Positions 22,912 through 36,296 of a stretch of DNA of 64,000 nucleotides are shown piece by piece. The position numbers and the translations under genes are program-made. This stretch comes from Anaeramoeba flamelloides (Eukaryota; Metamonada; Anaeramoebidae), in assembly GCA_027625915.1 (NCBI GenBank), contig JANTQA010000008.1, positions 11,657,001 through 11,721,000 on the forward strand. The letters run 5' to 3'. Numbering within the stretch: position 1 is the first letter of the stretch; each line of letters opens with the position of its first letter. The notes under the pieces are model-generated. The model had not been told where the DNA came from. It saw nothing but the letters and a program-made list of their open reading frames with translations, and did not search any database.

Positions 22912-25107
22912 AATCATCAATTTTTTTTTTGTTTGTTTCAAGATACATTTTTGCTGTTTCAATTTTTGCTACAATTTATCATTTTAAGATTAATTTTTTT
23001 AAATTTTAAGCTTGCAAAAATCGTTACAGCTGTACTTCAATTATTCAATATACTTTACTGTTTTTTTTTCTTTTAAAATTCTCAAATCGTTTTTGATATT
23101 CACATTGAAACAATCAAAAAATAGATATATAGATATAAATAAGTTTTTTTTTTTAGATTTAATTTGCATACATTTTTTTAAGATTTTTTTAATTGATCCA
23201 TACAATAAAATTTAATTTTTTCAGAACTGTTTCTTGTTTAATTTTTATTTATTTTTTCGTTGTTTCGTTCAAAATTTTTTCGCGACTAAATAATAGAAAA
23301 TAATATCTGATAAATTCAAATAAATATCTGAAAATTTTCACTTCATTTTCCATTTTACAAATTTTTTTTAGACAAGCTTTGAAGAAAGCATTTTTATTCT
23401 TTTAAATGTTAAAAAACTTTGTAAAATTGGTTGGTCTTCAAAAGGTTCTTTCTCTTGAGTTGTTTTAAAAGTTGAGATATGAGATTACAAAATGGGAAAT
23501 TGAACTAAAAATTTTATCCAGATATATTTGAATTTATCAGTATCTGGGTAAAAAAACTCCACTTCAAAATTTTTAAAACACTAAAATTCAATTTTAGAAA
23601 AAAAAAAATCTTATTTAATCAATTCTAGATCAAATACCAAATAAGAAACATCCACTAATTGAAAAGTTAACAATTGTTTATAAATTACAAAACTCACAAA
23701 GTAAAAAATAAATAATTATCAATACTGATAAATTATTTGTGTGTTAAAAATTTTGAAGATGGGTAAAACAAAAAAAATGCATAGATAGATTTATTTATCA
23801 ATTCATTTAGGAATTATTGATTGATCAAAGTATTAGATACCATCAAATAATTTTATTTGAGTTCTTCTATTTTCAAATAACTCAACTTAAACCACAATAT
23901 CATCAAACTTCCAAAATAATTATTGATCTCAGAAAAAGACTTTATGTACATCAAAAAATGAAATGAAAATAAAAAACTAAAGGAGACGAAAAAAATTATT
24001 TTCCTACGATAGTAAAATCAAAATTATTTCCAATTTGAATGAAAAGGTATTCTTGTGATTGTTTGGACCATTTTAACTTTAGATAAAATTTTGAATTTTA
24101 GTTTATTTAATAAAAAATAAATTACATATAATTTTTATTCATCTTGTAAAAAAAAAGTTTTATATATTGGAGAAAATTTGGACTTTCTATTCCTAAATCT
24201 AGCTTATATTTTCATTTACCCTTTTATAGTTTGCAACTTGATTATTCATTTCAATCTTCTTCTTCACACATGTGAATATCGAAAGTTGTAAAAAAGAAAG
24301 TTTTTACACTTTTTGAAATCAATAAAAAATTCTATAATTTTACAGTATTTCTATTTAGACTAATGTTGTTTTTTGGTTGAAAAGATGGGTTAAATTTTTT
24401 TTCCATTGTTGGGTGATATAATTTATAATATTATAATATAAATTTAGTCAATTTTGAAATTTCAGTGTTCAAGTTTCAAATTGCTTTTGGCTTTTCTAAA
24501 AATGTGAGAAAAAATTATTAGAAAGAAAATATGTTTTTAATATGATAATCTTATCAGCTGGGTATCATATTATGAAAAAGATTTCAAAAAAAAATAAAAA
24601 AAAATAAAATGAAAAAATGTGTATTTAGAAAAGAAAATTTAGCTATATTTTATAACAAGGATCTCATTTTGATGACACTTTCCAGTTATTTTTCTCGAGC
24701 AAAAATAAAAAAAAAAAATACAAAATGATACTATATTTTTTGGATCTACATCACTTAAAATATTTTTCATCTTTTTTTTTTTAATTCCAAATAATATTTT
24801 TATTTTAATATTTTAAAGAAAATTTATTTTGCACAAAAATGATAAAATTTTGAATTGTGGTTTTACTAAAATAAAAAATATTAAAATTAATTTGTTACAT
24901 AGTTTGACAAAAAAATAATCCACTTTCAATTTTTATTCTGTTTTTTTTTTTTTTGTTTATTATCGTTGTTACAAAAAAGTCACAGTGTAAATAAAATTGT
25001 GAAGAAAAAAGTGAAAATGTTAAAGTAAAATATAAATTTAGATTTATAAAAATACAAAATATCAGAAAAATTGGTAATCAAAAAAAAAAAAAAAAAAAAT
25101 GGTAATA

Positions 25108-25304
25108 CAGCAAGTCCCACTTTTAAGACACAAACTTTCAAAGAAATTTATTGCTGAAAAAAAAAATCTCAAATTAAGGCACAAAATTCAAATTTTAGTA
25201 AAATAATTTGTATTAAAAAAAAATCCAAAAAATGTGCTATGATTTAAAATTTTCTTGGCTTTAAATCCCGTTGAAAGTGTGTGTGTTAAAAGTGGAACTG
25301 GATG
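25108..25304. mobile_element. Palindromic mariner-type MITE, family 1 copy 2
   Basis: 197 bp with TA flanks (25106-25107 and 25305-25306). It starts CAGCAAGTCCCACTTTTAAG and ends AGTGGAACTGGATG, a diverged version of the copy at 17505-17702. The internal arms 'AAATTAAGGCACAAAATTC' and partial complement are retained. Confidence 0.8.
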
Positions 25305-26199
25305 TAGTAAAGTTATGAATTGATTTTTTTTGTGATTTTACCCCCCAAATGTGCTTTGTTTAGAAAATTATTTTTGAAAAGTATATCTTCTATTATTGGA
25401 TACTCTTACTTTAAAAAAATAATAAAGAATTATTTTTCATATATTTCTGTGACCATTGATGTTCAAAAAAAAATATCTTTCTTTTTACTATTTTGTGAGC
25501 AAAAGTATAAGATATTGACACAATTAGAAAATTTTACCGAAATTATAATTATTTTTTTGCTCAATTTGAAAGTAAATTAATCTCCTTTTCAGTACTGAAA
25601 ATTTATAAAAAATTTGAGAATTTATGCTTTAAATCTAAAATTAATCAATTGAAATGGTAATATTTTTGATGAAAATATATTTTATAAATAAGCATTAAAT
25701 CTTTTAAAAAAATTATTTTGAAATAAATTTTGTATAAATATATTTTGTATTATTTGTTTATTGATATTTTAAGAAAATTATCTGTAAAACTGGGAAGAAT
25801 TCAGAAAATAGTCCGAATATATTTTTTATTAATCTAATTTCATATTAATTTTGCCAAGGTTAAATTTCATTTCGGTTCTTTATCAATTCTAAAAAACTAT
25901 TTTTTCTGTAGTAAATTTCTAACTTTGATGACAATAAGAATTGTTTTCAACATTTTCTCTATTTGGATTTAGCATTAAAAATCGCATTTTTTCTTTAAAA
26001 GGTTATTATATTTGTTTTTCGAATATCAATTATTTTTGATAAAGGACGATTGAAGAATAAATAAGAAATGGGTAGAATATTATATATTGGGGAATAATTG
26101 GTATATTATAATGATGTAAAATTAAGAAATAAATATATTTTCTTCAAAAAATAAAAAACTGAAATTCTTATTACTACATCGAGAAAAACAACATTGATT

Positions 26200-26540
26200 C
26201 ATTTTGATCTTCTAATCAAGAAACAAAAGAAATTTTCAACAGAAATCAATACGATTTATACTAAAATTATTTTCACACGTTAAATAGCATTTAGAATAAC
26301 AAGATTTTATCAAGTTACTTAAAATTATGGTATTAAAAACAAATATGTAAAAAAATTTAGTAGCAAATAAAAAATCGAAAAAAAAAAAAAAAGAATGTTA
26401 AAAAATGAGAAAAAAAGAATTTAATTCTGAAAATTCAAAATTATATTTTTTCTGCTAATAACTATTCAAACACTTTCTAAGGTATGTAAATGATCTATTA
26501 CAAATGGACTGCATGTGATTAAAAATCGTTTGTTCTCAAA
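26200..26540 (+). repeat. Repeat module B, copy 2 (intergenic)
   Basis: Aligns by eye with 2480-2860 ('AGAAATCAATA', 'TAGGATAACA/TAGAATAACA' and 'CTAATAACTATTCAAACACT' followed by 'TATTACAAATGGAC'). No module A copy was found upstream of this one. Confidence 0.5.
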
Positions 26541-26593
26541 AGATTAGTTGATCATATCAAAGTATTGTCTAGAAAAAAAAATTGAGAAATTCC

Positions 26594-26616
26594 ATATATA
26601 TATATATATATATATT
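26594..26616. repeat. TA dinucleotide microsatellite
   Basis: An uninterrupted run of TA units. Similar short runs occur at about 56210-56228, 56697-56717 and 58883-58902. Confidence 0.9.
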
Positions 26617-29600
26617 TATTTCTTTCAATATAAAATATGCAATACAAAATATTATGTATATGACTTTAATCTTACAACTATTTTCCATTTTTCATTTTTT
26701 TTTGTCTTCGGTCTTTCGTTGTTTTGATCTTTCTTGGTTTATTTCACAATGTAGAAGAATATTTTTTTCAAAGAGATCAATTTTTTATTCCATTTTTTCT
26801 GAAAAAGAAAACCCTTAAATTCCTTTTATTACTTACATTTTAATTTTTTTACCCTTTTTATTGCTTTTTCATCATTATTACACAAAAACAAGTCTTTTTT
26901 GCCGGATATGTTAATATAAAGATTTTTTTTCTTTTTTGAGATTATTTTTTTGGTTAAATGAAAAAATTGATTAATTTTAACTATTGAAATATTTATATAT
27001 TTCCAAGGAAAATAACTTTGAAAATTACAATTTTAAACTCAGTGACAAAGTTGACTTTGAGATTTTGTTTCTGTTCTATATGAAAAAAAAAAATTTTCAA
27101 AAAAAAATCTACTTGTGGATACAGCTGTTTTAACAAAGTGTGTACTATTTTTTTGCTCAAGTGTTACTCAAATTGCTTTAAAATAGCAAATTAGACAGTC
27201 TGGATTCCTAATGATGAAACTTTTTGTTAGCACTTTTTAAAACGAGTGTACTTAGGAATAAAATAATTTTATCTTTAAAAATCAGATTCACTTATTTATT
27301 TACAAAAATATATTTCTATTGATATAACGGTTTTTGAGAATAAGAACAAATAATCTATTAAAATTTTTTTCAAAATTGAAAATTCTTTTATATGTCTTAA
27401 TATATGGGGATAATTTTTTTTTTTAAGCAATTGTTTTAATGAATAGAGAGAGCTAAATTCGATTAGAATATTGTTAAAACCAACACCCGATTCACTATTT
27501 GAGTTCGACAGACCCCCATAATCTTTTACTTGTAATCGAAAAAAAATAAAAAAATTTACAAAGTTTTATTATTTTGTCGTTACTAAAATCAAAATCATTT
27601 CAAGATCTGTTAATAAGGGTTTGTGTTTGCTGGTTTTTCTTCCAAAATTCGAATAAATAACGAAAATCATTTTATTTCTTTTTAAAAATGGAAATTTCAT
27701 TTAAAATTTTTTTCTTGAAAAAATAGAACTTCTGTTTTTTTGTACCAAGTGGAAAACACTCCCTTAACCTAAACAAAACAATTTTTAAACCAAAATTGAA
27801 ATTAAACTATTCTTTCAATGTGTTGAGAAAATAAATTGCTCTTTTTTGTTCTTTTCTTCAACTAAAAAAAGATAAAAGATAATTACTGCCAAACCTTCAA
27901 GCTACAAACAGTTTTATTCCTGATGTGTATTTGTAATTTTTGAAATCGACTTTGTAATAAATAATCTCAAAAAGTAAATCTCATTAATGAAAATGAGTAC
28001 CAAATCCCCGATGTCTATTATGGATTTAATTTTTGGGATAAAAAATATCAATTCAAAAAATGCAATTAAAAACGACTTTCCAGTCTTTCTCTTCCCTAAA
28101 TACCTTTTTATACTTTAGAATTCGAAATTGAAATGGTTGTTTTCCAAAAAATTATTCCAAAAAAATATTAAATACCTTCTTATTTTTCGAACAATTCTAG
28201 TATTTCAAGGTATTCAAGTTTTTTATTACAAATAAATTTTGTATCAATCTCTTATGATCAAAAAACTGAGTATCTAAACTTTTTTAACCTTTTTGAATTC
28301 AAATTTTATTCAGTAACTCTTCGTTCAATTCCAAAATAATAGATTTTTAATTATGTTTTCCAAAATAAGCAAAAAATGTTTCAGTTTTTTCTCTTTGAAT
28401 TTTTTTCTTTATTAATTTATTGATCGACAATTCCCATTCAATTTTTAATAATAACACCCTAATAAAAAAACTTTTTTTATAACATGTTATATGTGTGATA
28501 TAGACATGTTTTAAAGGATGAATGTGTTTTAAAATTTGAAATACAAATCATATATAATAACTATAACACATTTTAAAACATGTTTTTAAAAATACTCACA
28601 TTTTAAAACATTTTTTTATTGTTTTAAAAGGCGTTTTAAAGATTTGTAACATGCCTTATACATGTTATATATCTTAAAACGTGTTACAAGATATGTTTTA
28701 AATTTACTTAATCAAAAAAAAAAAAATTTGAATAACATGTTTTAAAATTGTTTTAAAAGCAAAAAAATAAAATTTATATAACATGTTATAGTAAAGTTTT
28801 ATAATTATTATAAGTATGTTGTAAAATTTTAAATACAATAATAAAATGAAATTCTGGTATTAAATTATTTGAGAAGATTAAAAAATGAAATTCTTCTTAG
28901 TTTATATTTATTTTTTTGTGAAAAAAAAAAAAGAAGAAAAGAAAGTAAGTAAGAATGAGTTTATTGCTTCAGGTAAATATCATATTTATTCGAATGGTAA
29001 TGTATATTTATTGATAAATATTTTTTTGTGTCTTTGAAATGTTGTTATTAAATTGATTTACCCACTTTTGAATTCTAAGGAAATTAAAGTAATGAGTTTT
29101 CTGTGATTTCTGTGATTTCTGAGATTACTGTGATTCTGTTCATTTTTTTGTCCAAATGATTAAAATCCTATTTGCTTTATATGTGGAAGAAAAAAAAGAA
29201 ATAAAGAGAAGAATAATTTTAAGAAAAATAAATAGGTTTTAAAAAATATATTTAAAATTAAAATAAAAAAAATAAAAAAATAAATAATAAAAAAAGAAAG
29301 AAAATTTCGAAAACCAAATCGTATTCTTAAAAACTCGGTACTTTATAGATTCAACCAATCTATAAATGTCTTAAATTAAAACTTTATAAAATAACCTATT
29401 TCATTTGATCAATAGTTGTTCAAATATTTAGAACTCCTTGTTAAAACAAATTATGGTGGTGATCGAAAAAAATCGATGGAAAGGAAACAGCCACCAGCCC
29501 ATTCAACACTTGTGTTACACAAAAAAACACATTTTTAAGTTTTTACTTTTTTTATAATCTCTTTTTTTTTCTTTTTTTTCAGAATACTAAATTGTGTTTA

Positions 29601-29820
29601 AAATACTTCTAATCGCTGTAATTAAAAGATTCTTTTGATTACTCTTTGCATTAGGAGTCACAAATTTAGTCACTTCAAAACTCTCTCTTTAACAGATTAA
29701 GAGCTCTTGAGCACTTAACCCTTACCAATAAAACCTACTCTTTTTCATTTCTTGTTTTTCTTTCTCTTTTTCTTGTCATTGGAGGGAATTTTATGTTTTC
29801 TTTCATTTTGTAAAGAAAAT

Positions 29821-30346
29821 AAATCCCATTCCAAAAATTTGGACACACCCAAAATCAAAAATAGGCAAAAAAACTCAATTTATTGTATTTTCCAAACTTA
29901 ATATAAAACCACATTTAAGTTACTCAGTATTAATGTTTTAATGAGTAATCATTTCAATCCAAATAAAAGAAAAAAAATATAAAACTCAAAAATAAAAATT
30001 GGTGTTTCCAAAATAATGAAACGAGCTGAACAAAAAATGTATTGGCTAATTTGTTGACATTTCACCAACAATTGTTGATCGATTAAATGGTAAGATACCA
30101 TCTACCGATTTTATGTTGTTTTTCGAATTTAACAAACTCAACATTAACCTTCTATCAACCATTGAAAAAAAATTACCAGATCTAACGAAACAGATTAAGT
30201 AACTGCAAAAAAGGAAATGAAAACAAAACTAAAAGATGAAAAATGAAATAGTTTGTAAAATCAAAATTCTTTCCAATTTGAATTTAAAGTGTAGTGATGA
30301 TGTTCTTTCAACTGTTTAAACTGTGTACAGATTTTTGGAATATAGT
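29821..30346. mobile_element. Tc1/mariner-like non-autonomous element, family 2 copy 2
   Basis: Second copy of the element at 18770-19300. The ends are AAATCCCATTCCAAAAATTT and, inverted, ATTCCAAAAATCTGTACAC. The two ends match each other better here than in copy 1, which supports inverted termini. It has no intact frame and lies nested inside 28457-31640. Confidence 0.65.
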
Positions 30347-30404
30347 TTATATTGTATAAGTTATAATCTTGCCTACCCTATAGTTAGGATAAAAACCTTT
30401 AAAG

Positions 30405-30530
30405 CAATTTTAAAGTGCCGTTGAGTGTCGTAAATTTTCAGGTTTTCCAGAATTCAAAAGAATAGAGAAAAATCTTTGATTTTACTCAATTCTTTTATAT
30501 TTTGGAAAACCGAACGACAAACAAGAGGTA
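30405..30530. repeat. Foldback family fragment, copy 2
   Basis: Contains AAAGTGCCGTTGAGTGTCGT followed by an inverted pair built on TTCCAGAATTCAAAAGAATAG and ATTCTTTTATATTTTGGAAA. It matches the core of the cluster at 41040-41150 and the motif opening the cluster at 7625. Confidence 0.6.
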
Positions 30531-32584
30531 ATTTTCTTGGATCGCATCTCTTAAATAATAAAAATAATAAAAAATATTAAAAATAAGATTTGAAAAAGAA
30601 AAAGAAACTTAAATTTCAGAAGATCTGAGTGAGATAGACTTACTTTTTAATAATGCCAAGTATCCATTTAACTTTTTTTAAAAGCATTAAAAATTCCACC
30701 AAAGTATTTCTTATATAGAATTTGTTGAACTTTGTAATCTTGTTTTGAACACAAACACATAAAAAATCTTCAAGCATTTTTTTGTTTAGAAGATATAGTA
30801 TTTTTTTTGAAAATTAGCTTAAAACCCAGTGTCAGCTTTTTTAAATGAAAAAAAAAACAAGAAAAAGAATAAGAAAAAAGAAAAAAAAGCTTAAAAATAA
30901 GAAAAAAAAACAGATCGTTTGAAGTATGTGTACTTTTTGGATTGTAATGTGACTGAAGTGGTTTGAAGGGTTGAGAAATGTAAAACCAAAATTATCTGAG
31001 TTTGATCTTTGGACAAAGGTATGAGTATGGATTCATTGTTGTAAAATTTTTATTTTTATTTGTTAAATGAGAAGTAGAAAACACTGAAAACAAAAAAATG
31101 AAAAGAGATAGAAATTTTTTTTGAACAACAAAAAACAATAGAAATTATAAATTAATTGTTAAATTTATTCTGCTCAGTATTTTTTTGAATAGAATTATTT
31201 GTTAACCAAAATCAGAAATTTAAAAACAAAAAAGAAAAATATAAAAGTTCGTTAATTTTTTTACTGTTTTTTCATTTTAGATTTAATTTTGAAGTCAATC
31301 CCTTTTGTGGTGGTGTTTTGAAAATAAATTTTTCAAGTTATTTTGTTTGTTTTGGTGAATTGGAATCGTAACTTTATTTCAGATTTTTTCAAGTTCCTTT
31401 CAAAGATTAGTTTAGGAATTTTTTCAAAGATTTGGTTGCTGTTCATAAATTTTCGCTAATTTTATAAATTGTATACAAAAAAAACAAAAAAAGTAAAGAT
31501 CTTAGTTAGATATTTAAAATTATTTTGTAACATGTTATTAGAGTGTTATAAAAAAATTGAAATCAAAAATGGACAATATTATGGGGAATTTTGTTTCAAA
31601 AATGTTTTAAAGGTGTTTTAAATTTTTTTTTTTATTAGGGAATAAGAGCGAATATTATTTTTGGTGTCAATTACCGGAAATTAGAAAAAATCAAAAATAC
31701 TGAAATTGTAGCAAAAGACATATATACTTTTTCATTTTTTTGAAAAACCAGAAAACGACTTTTTTCAAACTTAAAAAGAATCGAAAAATTTTACATAACT
31801 GTTGTGGAAAAAAAGTGAAAAAGTGAAAAAAAGTTCAACACGGTTTTTAAAAGGTATACCTTAATAGAACCTGAAAATGAAAAGTAAAATCAATGAAAAG
31901 AAGAAACCAATTAACTTCAAATAATAATACATTATATTATTTTCAATCAACCCAACAAATACAATTTAAATCTACTTTTTTATCAAAATCTTTAGGTGTT
32001 GATTTATAGATCTCTTAAATAGTCAATTTTTCAATACAGTTTTTATATCTTCGATTAATGAAATAAAAACCCTATACCCAAGATACTATTGTAAAAACTG
32101 TCATTTTGTTCAATTCTTCATTTTGTCTTTAATTATTGAATTTCTCCTTTCTAATTTATCTTACTTTGAATTTACAGTAAGTTCCCCAATTAAAAGCCCT
32201 TTAGTCTTTTTTTCCCTTTTTGTTTTTTTTTGGGAAGGATTAACAGGAGAAAAGATTTGAAAGGTTTAAAAGTGTATAAGCTTTAACTACGTTTCAGAAT
32301 CTAACAAAAGAAGTGTTTCTGTAATCTTTTCAAATTGGTGAAATAAAGGGAAATAAAAAAGAAGATTGGTGAAAAATTTCTCTAATTGTTGACTTTTTTT
32401 TTAGAAGTAAAATATTTAAAAAATCTAGAAAAGAGAAGAAAAAGGAAATAGTGTTTTGATCCATTGCAAAAATAATTTTTACGATGCCTGAATAAATAAT
32501 TCATTGAAAATTTTTTTATTTTATCATTTCTTGACTTTTTTCTCGGAACAAGAATTGTTTCAATAAATTCTAATAATTACTTCA

Positions 32585-33040
32585 ATGACATCCACGACAG
32601 CAAGTGGTCCACTAGAAAGAAAACGAGACGGGCTTGACGAAATTAAGGAAACAACAAGCCCTGAGACCGATCCCAAAAAAAGAAGAACCATTGAAAAATC
32701 AACAGAAAGCAAAACTGATCAGAAGAAAGAGGAAGAAACAGACAATAAAGAAACAAAAGAGGAGACCAAAAAAGAACAAACTAAAGAAGAAGTTAAAACA
32801 AATGAAAAAACAGAAGAAAAGCCAAAGCCAAAGCCAAAACCTCAAATTGTTTATTATGACGACGACATATCTTCTCCCCCCTCTGAATCAGATCCAGAAG
32901 ATGACGATTTTGGGCCGCCATCAAACGCTGAAGAATCCGAAGACGTTTACGAAGATGAAGATGACTTCGAAGAATCCAGCACACAAAATGAAGTAACAGA
33001 ACCCTCAAGCGAAGAAAACTGGGACGACGGAAGTGATTAA
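32585..33040 (+). CDS. Short acidic, intrinsically disordered protein
   Basis: 151 residues from an ATG in good context. The N-terminal half is Lys/Glu/Thr-rich (TDQKKEEETDNKETKEETK), followed by a KPKPKPKP stretch. The C-terminal half is strongly acidic and Ser/Pro-rich (YYDDDISSPPSESDPEDDD, then VYEDEDDFEE), ending WDDGSD. No fold or family is recognised. Composition and base content are clearly more gene-like than the flanks, and the frame has consistent codon use. Acidic tails of this kind occur in chromatin and transcription factors, but that role is only a guess. Confidence 0.65.
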   Translation: MTSTTASGPLERKRDGLDEIKETTSPETDPKKRRTIEKSTESKTDQKKEEETDNKETKEETKKEQTKEEVKTNEKTEEKPKPKPKPQIVYYDDDISSPPSESDPEDDDFGPPSNAEESEDVYEDEDDFEESSTQNEVTEPSSEENWDDGSD

Positions 33041-33495
33041 CCTCATACAAAAACTTTTTCTTTGAGGAATCTCCCTTTCTAACCTCGAAATATGAATCTT
33101 CGGAAGCGTTATTTACCAATTGATCACACCACTATCGCAGCCATTGTTGCATCACAAACAAAGACTTTTGAAATTGAGAAAAATCCTTTTTTCTTCTTTT
33201 TTTGTTAATTGTTTTTTGTTTTTTGTTTGTACAGAACGTGTGACATAATAAATATCCATTAAGAAGGTTGACAATAATAAAAAAAAAAAAACCACAAGAA
33301 GAGGGGGTTATTTAAAAAAAATTTTTTTTATCTTATTCTTTTACCGATTTGTTTGCGTAACGCTTTTTTTTTTTTATGTTTGATTATTTTCCAAAGATTC
33401 TCTTATTTGTCCTCAACCTATTTAAAGTTTAGAGTTCACATTTAAGTGATAATTAATAAATCAAATGGTAGGGTTTTTTCAGTAAGTTTTAATTT
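33041..33495. other. Spacer between acidic-protein gene and transposon
   Basis: 455 bp holding the presumed 3' region of the gene and AT-rich sequence up to the left end of the transposon. Nothing else seen. Confidence 0.6.
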
Positions 33496-33510
33496 CACAT
33501 GACTACAAAT
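33496..33510 (+). repeat. Left terminal inverted repeat of the transposon
   Basis: CACATGACTACAAAT, matching the inverse of the right end at 14 of 15 positions. Subterminal AATTTCA/TGAAATT motifs follow to about 33700. Confidence 0.8.
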
Positions 33511-36296
33511 ATATATGAAATCATTGAAATTTCATTTAAATTTCATATAATTTCATTTTTTTTTTTTTGGAAATAAATTTCGTTTAATATTCATTAAAAT
33601 TTCAATTGAATTTCCTTTGATGAAATATGACAAAAAATACAAGAATTTTTCTTTAAAAATTCCATAAAATTTCAACATAATTTCAAGTATATAAATTCAA
33701 ATGAAAAATGTATGAAAATTTATGTACAAGAAAAATATAAATATAATTACAAGTTTTTTTAAACAAATTTTTAATAAAATATTAGAAAAAAATAATAAAA
33801 AAAAATAGAGCTCAAAATGAATTTTAAATATGTGTTTATATTAAATTAAATCTATAAAAATTTGAAAGCTGAATATAAAAAAAACGGAGAAAAGATATAA
33901 GTTTTATTTTATTTTGTAAGATTATTTGATTTTTTAATATATATATTCTGATATTTTATTTAATTTGTTTTTGTTATAAGATAAAAAAGAAGGAACATGA
34001 GGAATAAATAATTCATTTATTGAATAGTAATCCTCAAATTGAGTACTTTTATTTTGAAAGTGTTTGACAACATGAACTATTTGTTTTATTTCAGTACAAT
34101 CGATTAAATGAAGATTAGAATTTAAATAAAAAATATTCTTTTTATCAACTTGAGTGTAATATCTAACTACAATAAATGGCTTTGATTTAATTTCAGAATC
34201 TAAAAATAAAAATTTGATTATTTTGACATATTTTTTATTTCTTAATTGAGCATCGTGTTTTAAAAGATATTTATGTTTATTAATTATTATAGACTTTGAT
34301 TCAAAAGGATATTTATTTCTTTGAAATTTTATTTCTTCAATATCAAACTTATGCCATTTTGTTCGAATTTTTTTTGGATTCCCACTAGATTTATCAGTTT
34401 TTCGAATATATATTTTGAAATATTGAAGATATTTTTTGAAAATTTCTTTTTTTGAATAATAGAATATTGTGTTTTTTTGATTTTTGTGAAGTTGGCCATA
34501 TTTTGGTTTGAACCATTGATGATATTTTTCTAAAGCGAAAAAAAGTGTATTCATCCCCCATTATTTTTTTATCGAAGTTTCTAAATGATGTGCAAAAATA
34601 TGTAAGTTTGATATACGATCACAATTTTGATCTGAACATGTTTTGTAACATTTAATAAAATTAACTATATATTTATGTAGATTTTCATTTATTTTTTTAC
34701 TTCACGTTGGTTGATAAAGATTTTTAATTAAATATGAACTTATATATAAAAAATTTAGAAATTTTTTTTCAACTAAATCAACAACACAAATCAAACTAAA
34801 TTGAATCAACAATTGGATATCAATAGAAGCAAGATGATTTTTTTCCAAAAGGTTTATAAATTCTTTTTAACCCTTTTGGAATTTTAATTTTTTATATCTT
34901 TTATTTGCTAGAATTATATGATTTCTGGACATTCCACGACACATTATTTTAAAAATATTTTTTGATTAAACCTTCAAGAAGGAGATGAAACCAACAAATT
35001 GGGAAATGAGAAGTTGACGTTGGATCCAGTTTTAATTCATTTATCCAAATATTTCCTAGTTGAAATTTGATTCCAGTTTCCTTTTTTTTTTTTTTTAATT
35101 TTACGAAGAGTATATATATTTAAATTATGAAAATAAGATTCATTCAATTCCTCTTGAATTTTGATTATATCTTTTCTCTCCCTTTTTTTTATATTGAAAA
35201 TCCCCATTTGAGTAATTTTGATCACCTAATTCTGATTTGCAGAATGAACATGAATTTAAAGCACCTGGCTGTAGCATACCTTTTGCTGGAAAAGATTCTC
35301 TTGTGTCACCCACAAAACATGAAATAACACCTTGTATTTTTTTACCTCCTAAATAAATTCCATTTCTTAATTTTTCTAGATCTTTCACCAAAGGAAAGTT
35401 TTTTTAGAATATCGTTTATTCGAGTTTTTGCGGGCAAAAAGTGAAATCAAAAAAAATGGTTTGTTCTTTTAACCTCCAAGTATATTCCAAATTATCAATA
35501 AACATATATAATCCACCAAGTGAAAACGATTCTGTACATTTAAAATCATCATAATAAAAAACCAATTAGAAACAAAAGATCAGGATCAATTTTTTGGAAT
35601 TTTGTTAATTTTTTTCATCAAACGCCGGAAAACTTGAAAAACGCGAAGGGAAAAAAACCCTCATTTGTTACTAAATTTTCTATTTCTTCATTTTTTTTGA
35701 AAGATAAATGCTTAATTATATCCGAGTGAACGACCATATTTATCCATGTAATTGGTGAAAAATATTTTGTTTGAATTTTATCTTCAAGTAATATGAGTTT
35801 TCCAGATTTCTCAATATATTTTTTTTGAAATAAGATTAATATCTTTCGGATGCTGTATATTGATTAATTGATTGATCTTTTTCTTGAGTGTTCGCATTGT
35901 TTTGGGAAGTCTTTTCCCCCCTTTTGGATAAAAAAATTTCTCTATAAAATGTAAAATTTTCTCTGCCTGTGCTGAAGAAATTTTTGATTCTAAATATAGA
36001 ATATAAAATTCTATCCACATTTCATCAAATTCATTAATAAATCTGTCAAAATTTGGCAGTGGTTGTTCATTTTTAATATTATTTTGTGTGAGTAATTCTA
36101 AAATATTAAGTTAATTTATGAGTAAAAAAAATGATAATATATTTTTATATATAAATATAATAAAAAAATTAAAAAATTATTCTCTAAATTTTTCATTGAA
36201 CTTTAAAAATTTTCAAAACTTTTTGAAAATTAATTTTCTAAAAAATTTAAATAAAATCTAATTAAAAAAATCCCAATTTTTAAATATAGTGAATTA

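Larger units (their letters stand above)
28457..31640. mobile_element. 3.2-kb segment with inverted ends and subterminal TGTTTTAAA repeats
   Basis: The left end CCCTAATAAAAAAA (28457-28470) is mirrored by TTTTTTTTATTAGGG ending at 31640. Just inside the left end are at least six copies of a (A/G)TGTTTTAAA motif, some inverted, plus AACATGTTAT palindromes. The right end carries AACATGTTAT near 31526 and two TGTTTTAAA copies near 31605. Clustered subterminal motifs next to inverted ends are typical of a DNA transposon end. The interior has no recognisable transposase and contains a family 2 element, so this would be a non-autonomous or decayed element. No clear target duplication was found. Confidence 0.5.
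22912..32584. other. 9.7-kb gene-free region with nested repeats
   Basis: No supportable protein-coding gene. Contents seen: MITE family 1 copy 2 (25108-25304), repeat module B copy 2 (26200-26540), a TA microsatellite (26594-26616), and a 3.2-kb segment bounded by inverted CCCTAATAAAAAAA ends (28457-31640). That segment encloses a family 2 element (29821-30346) and a fragment of the foldback family (30405-30530). The remaining sequence is AT-rich with long homopolymers. Confidence 0.6.

Noticed and set aside
28500-28800. CRISPR-like or satellite array of TGTTTTAAA motifs
   Set aside because: Spacing and orientation are irregular and the units are too short. Subterminal transposon motifs explain them better.
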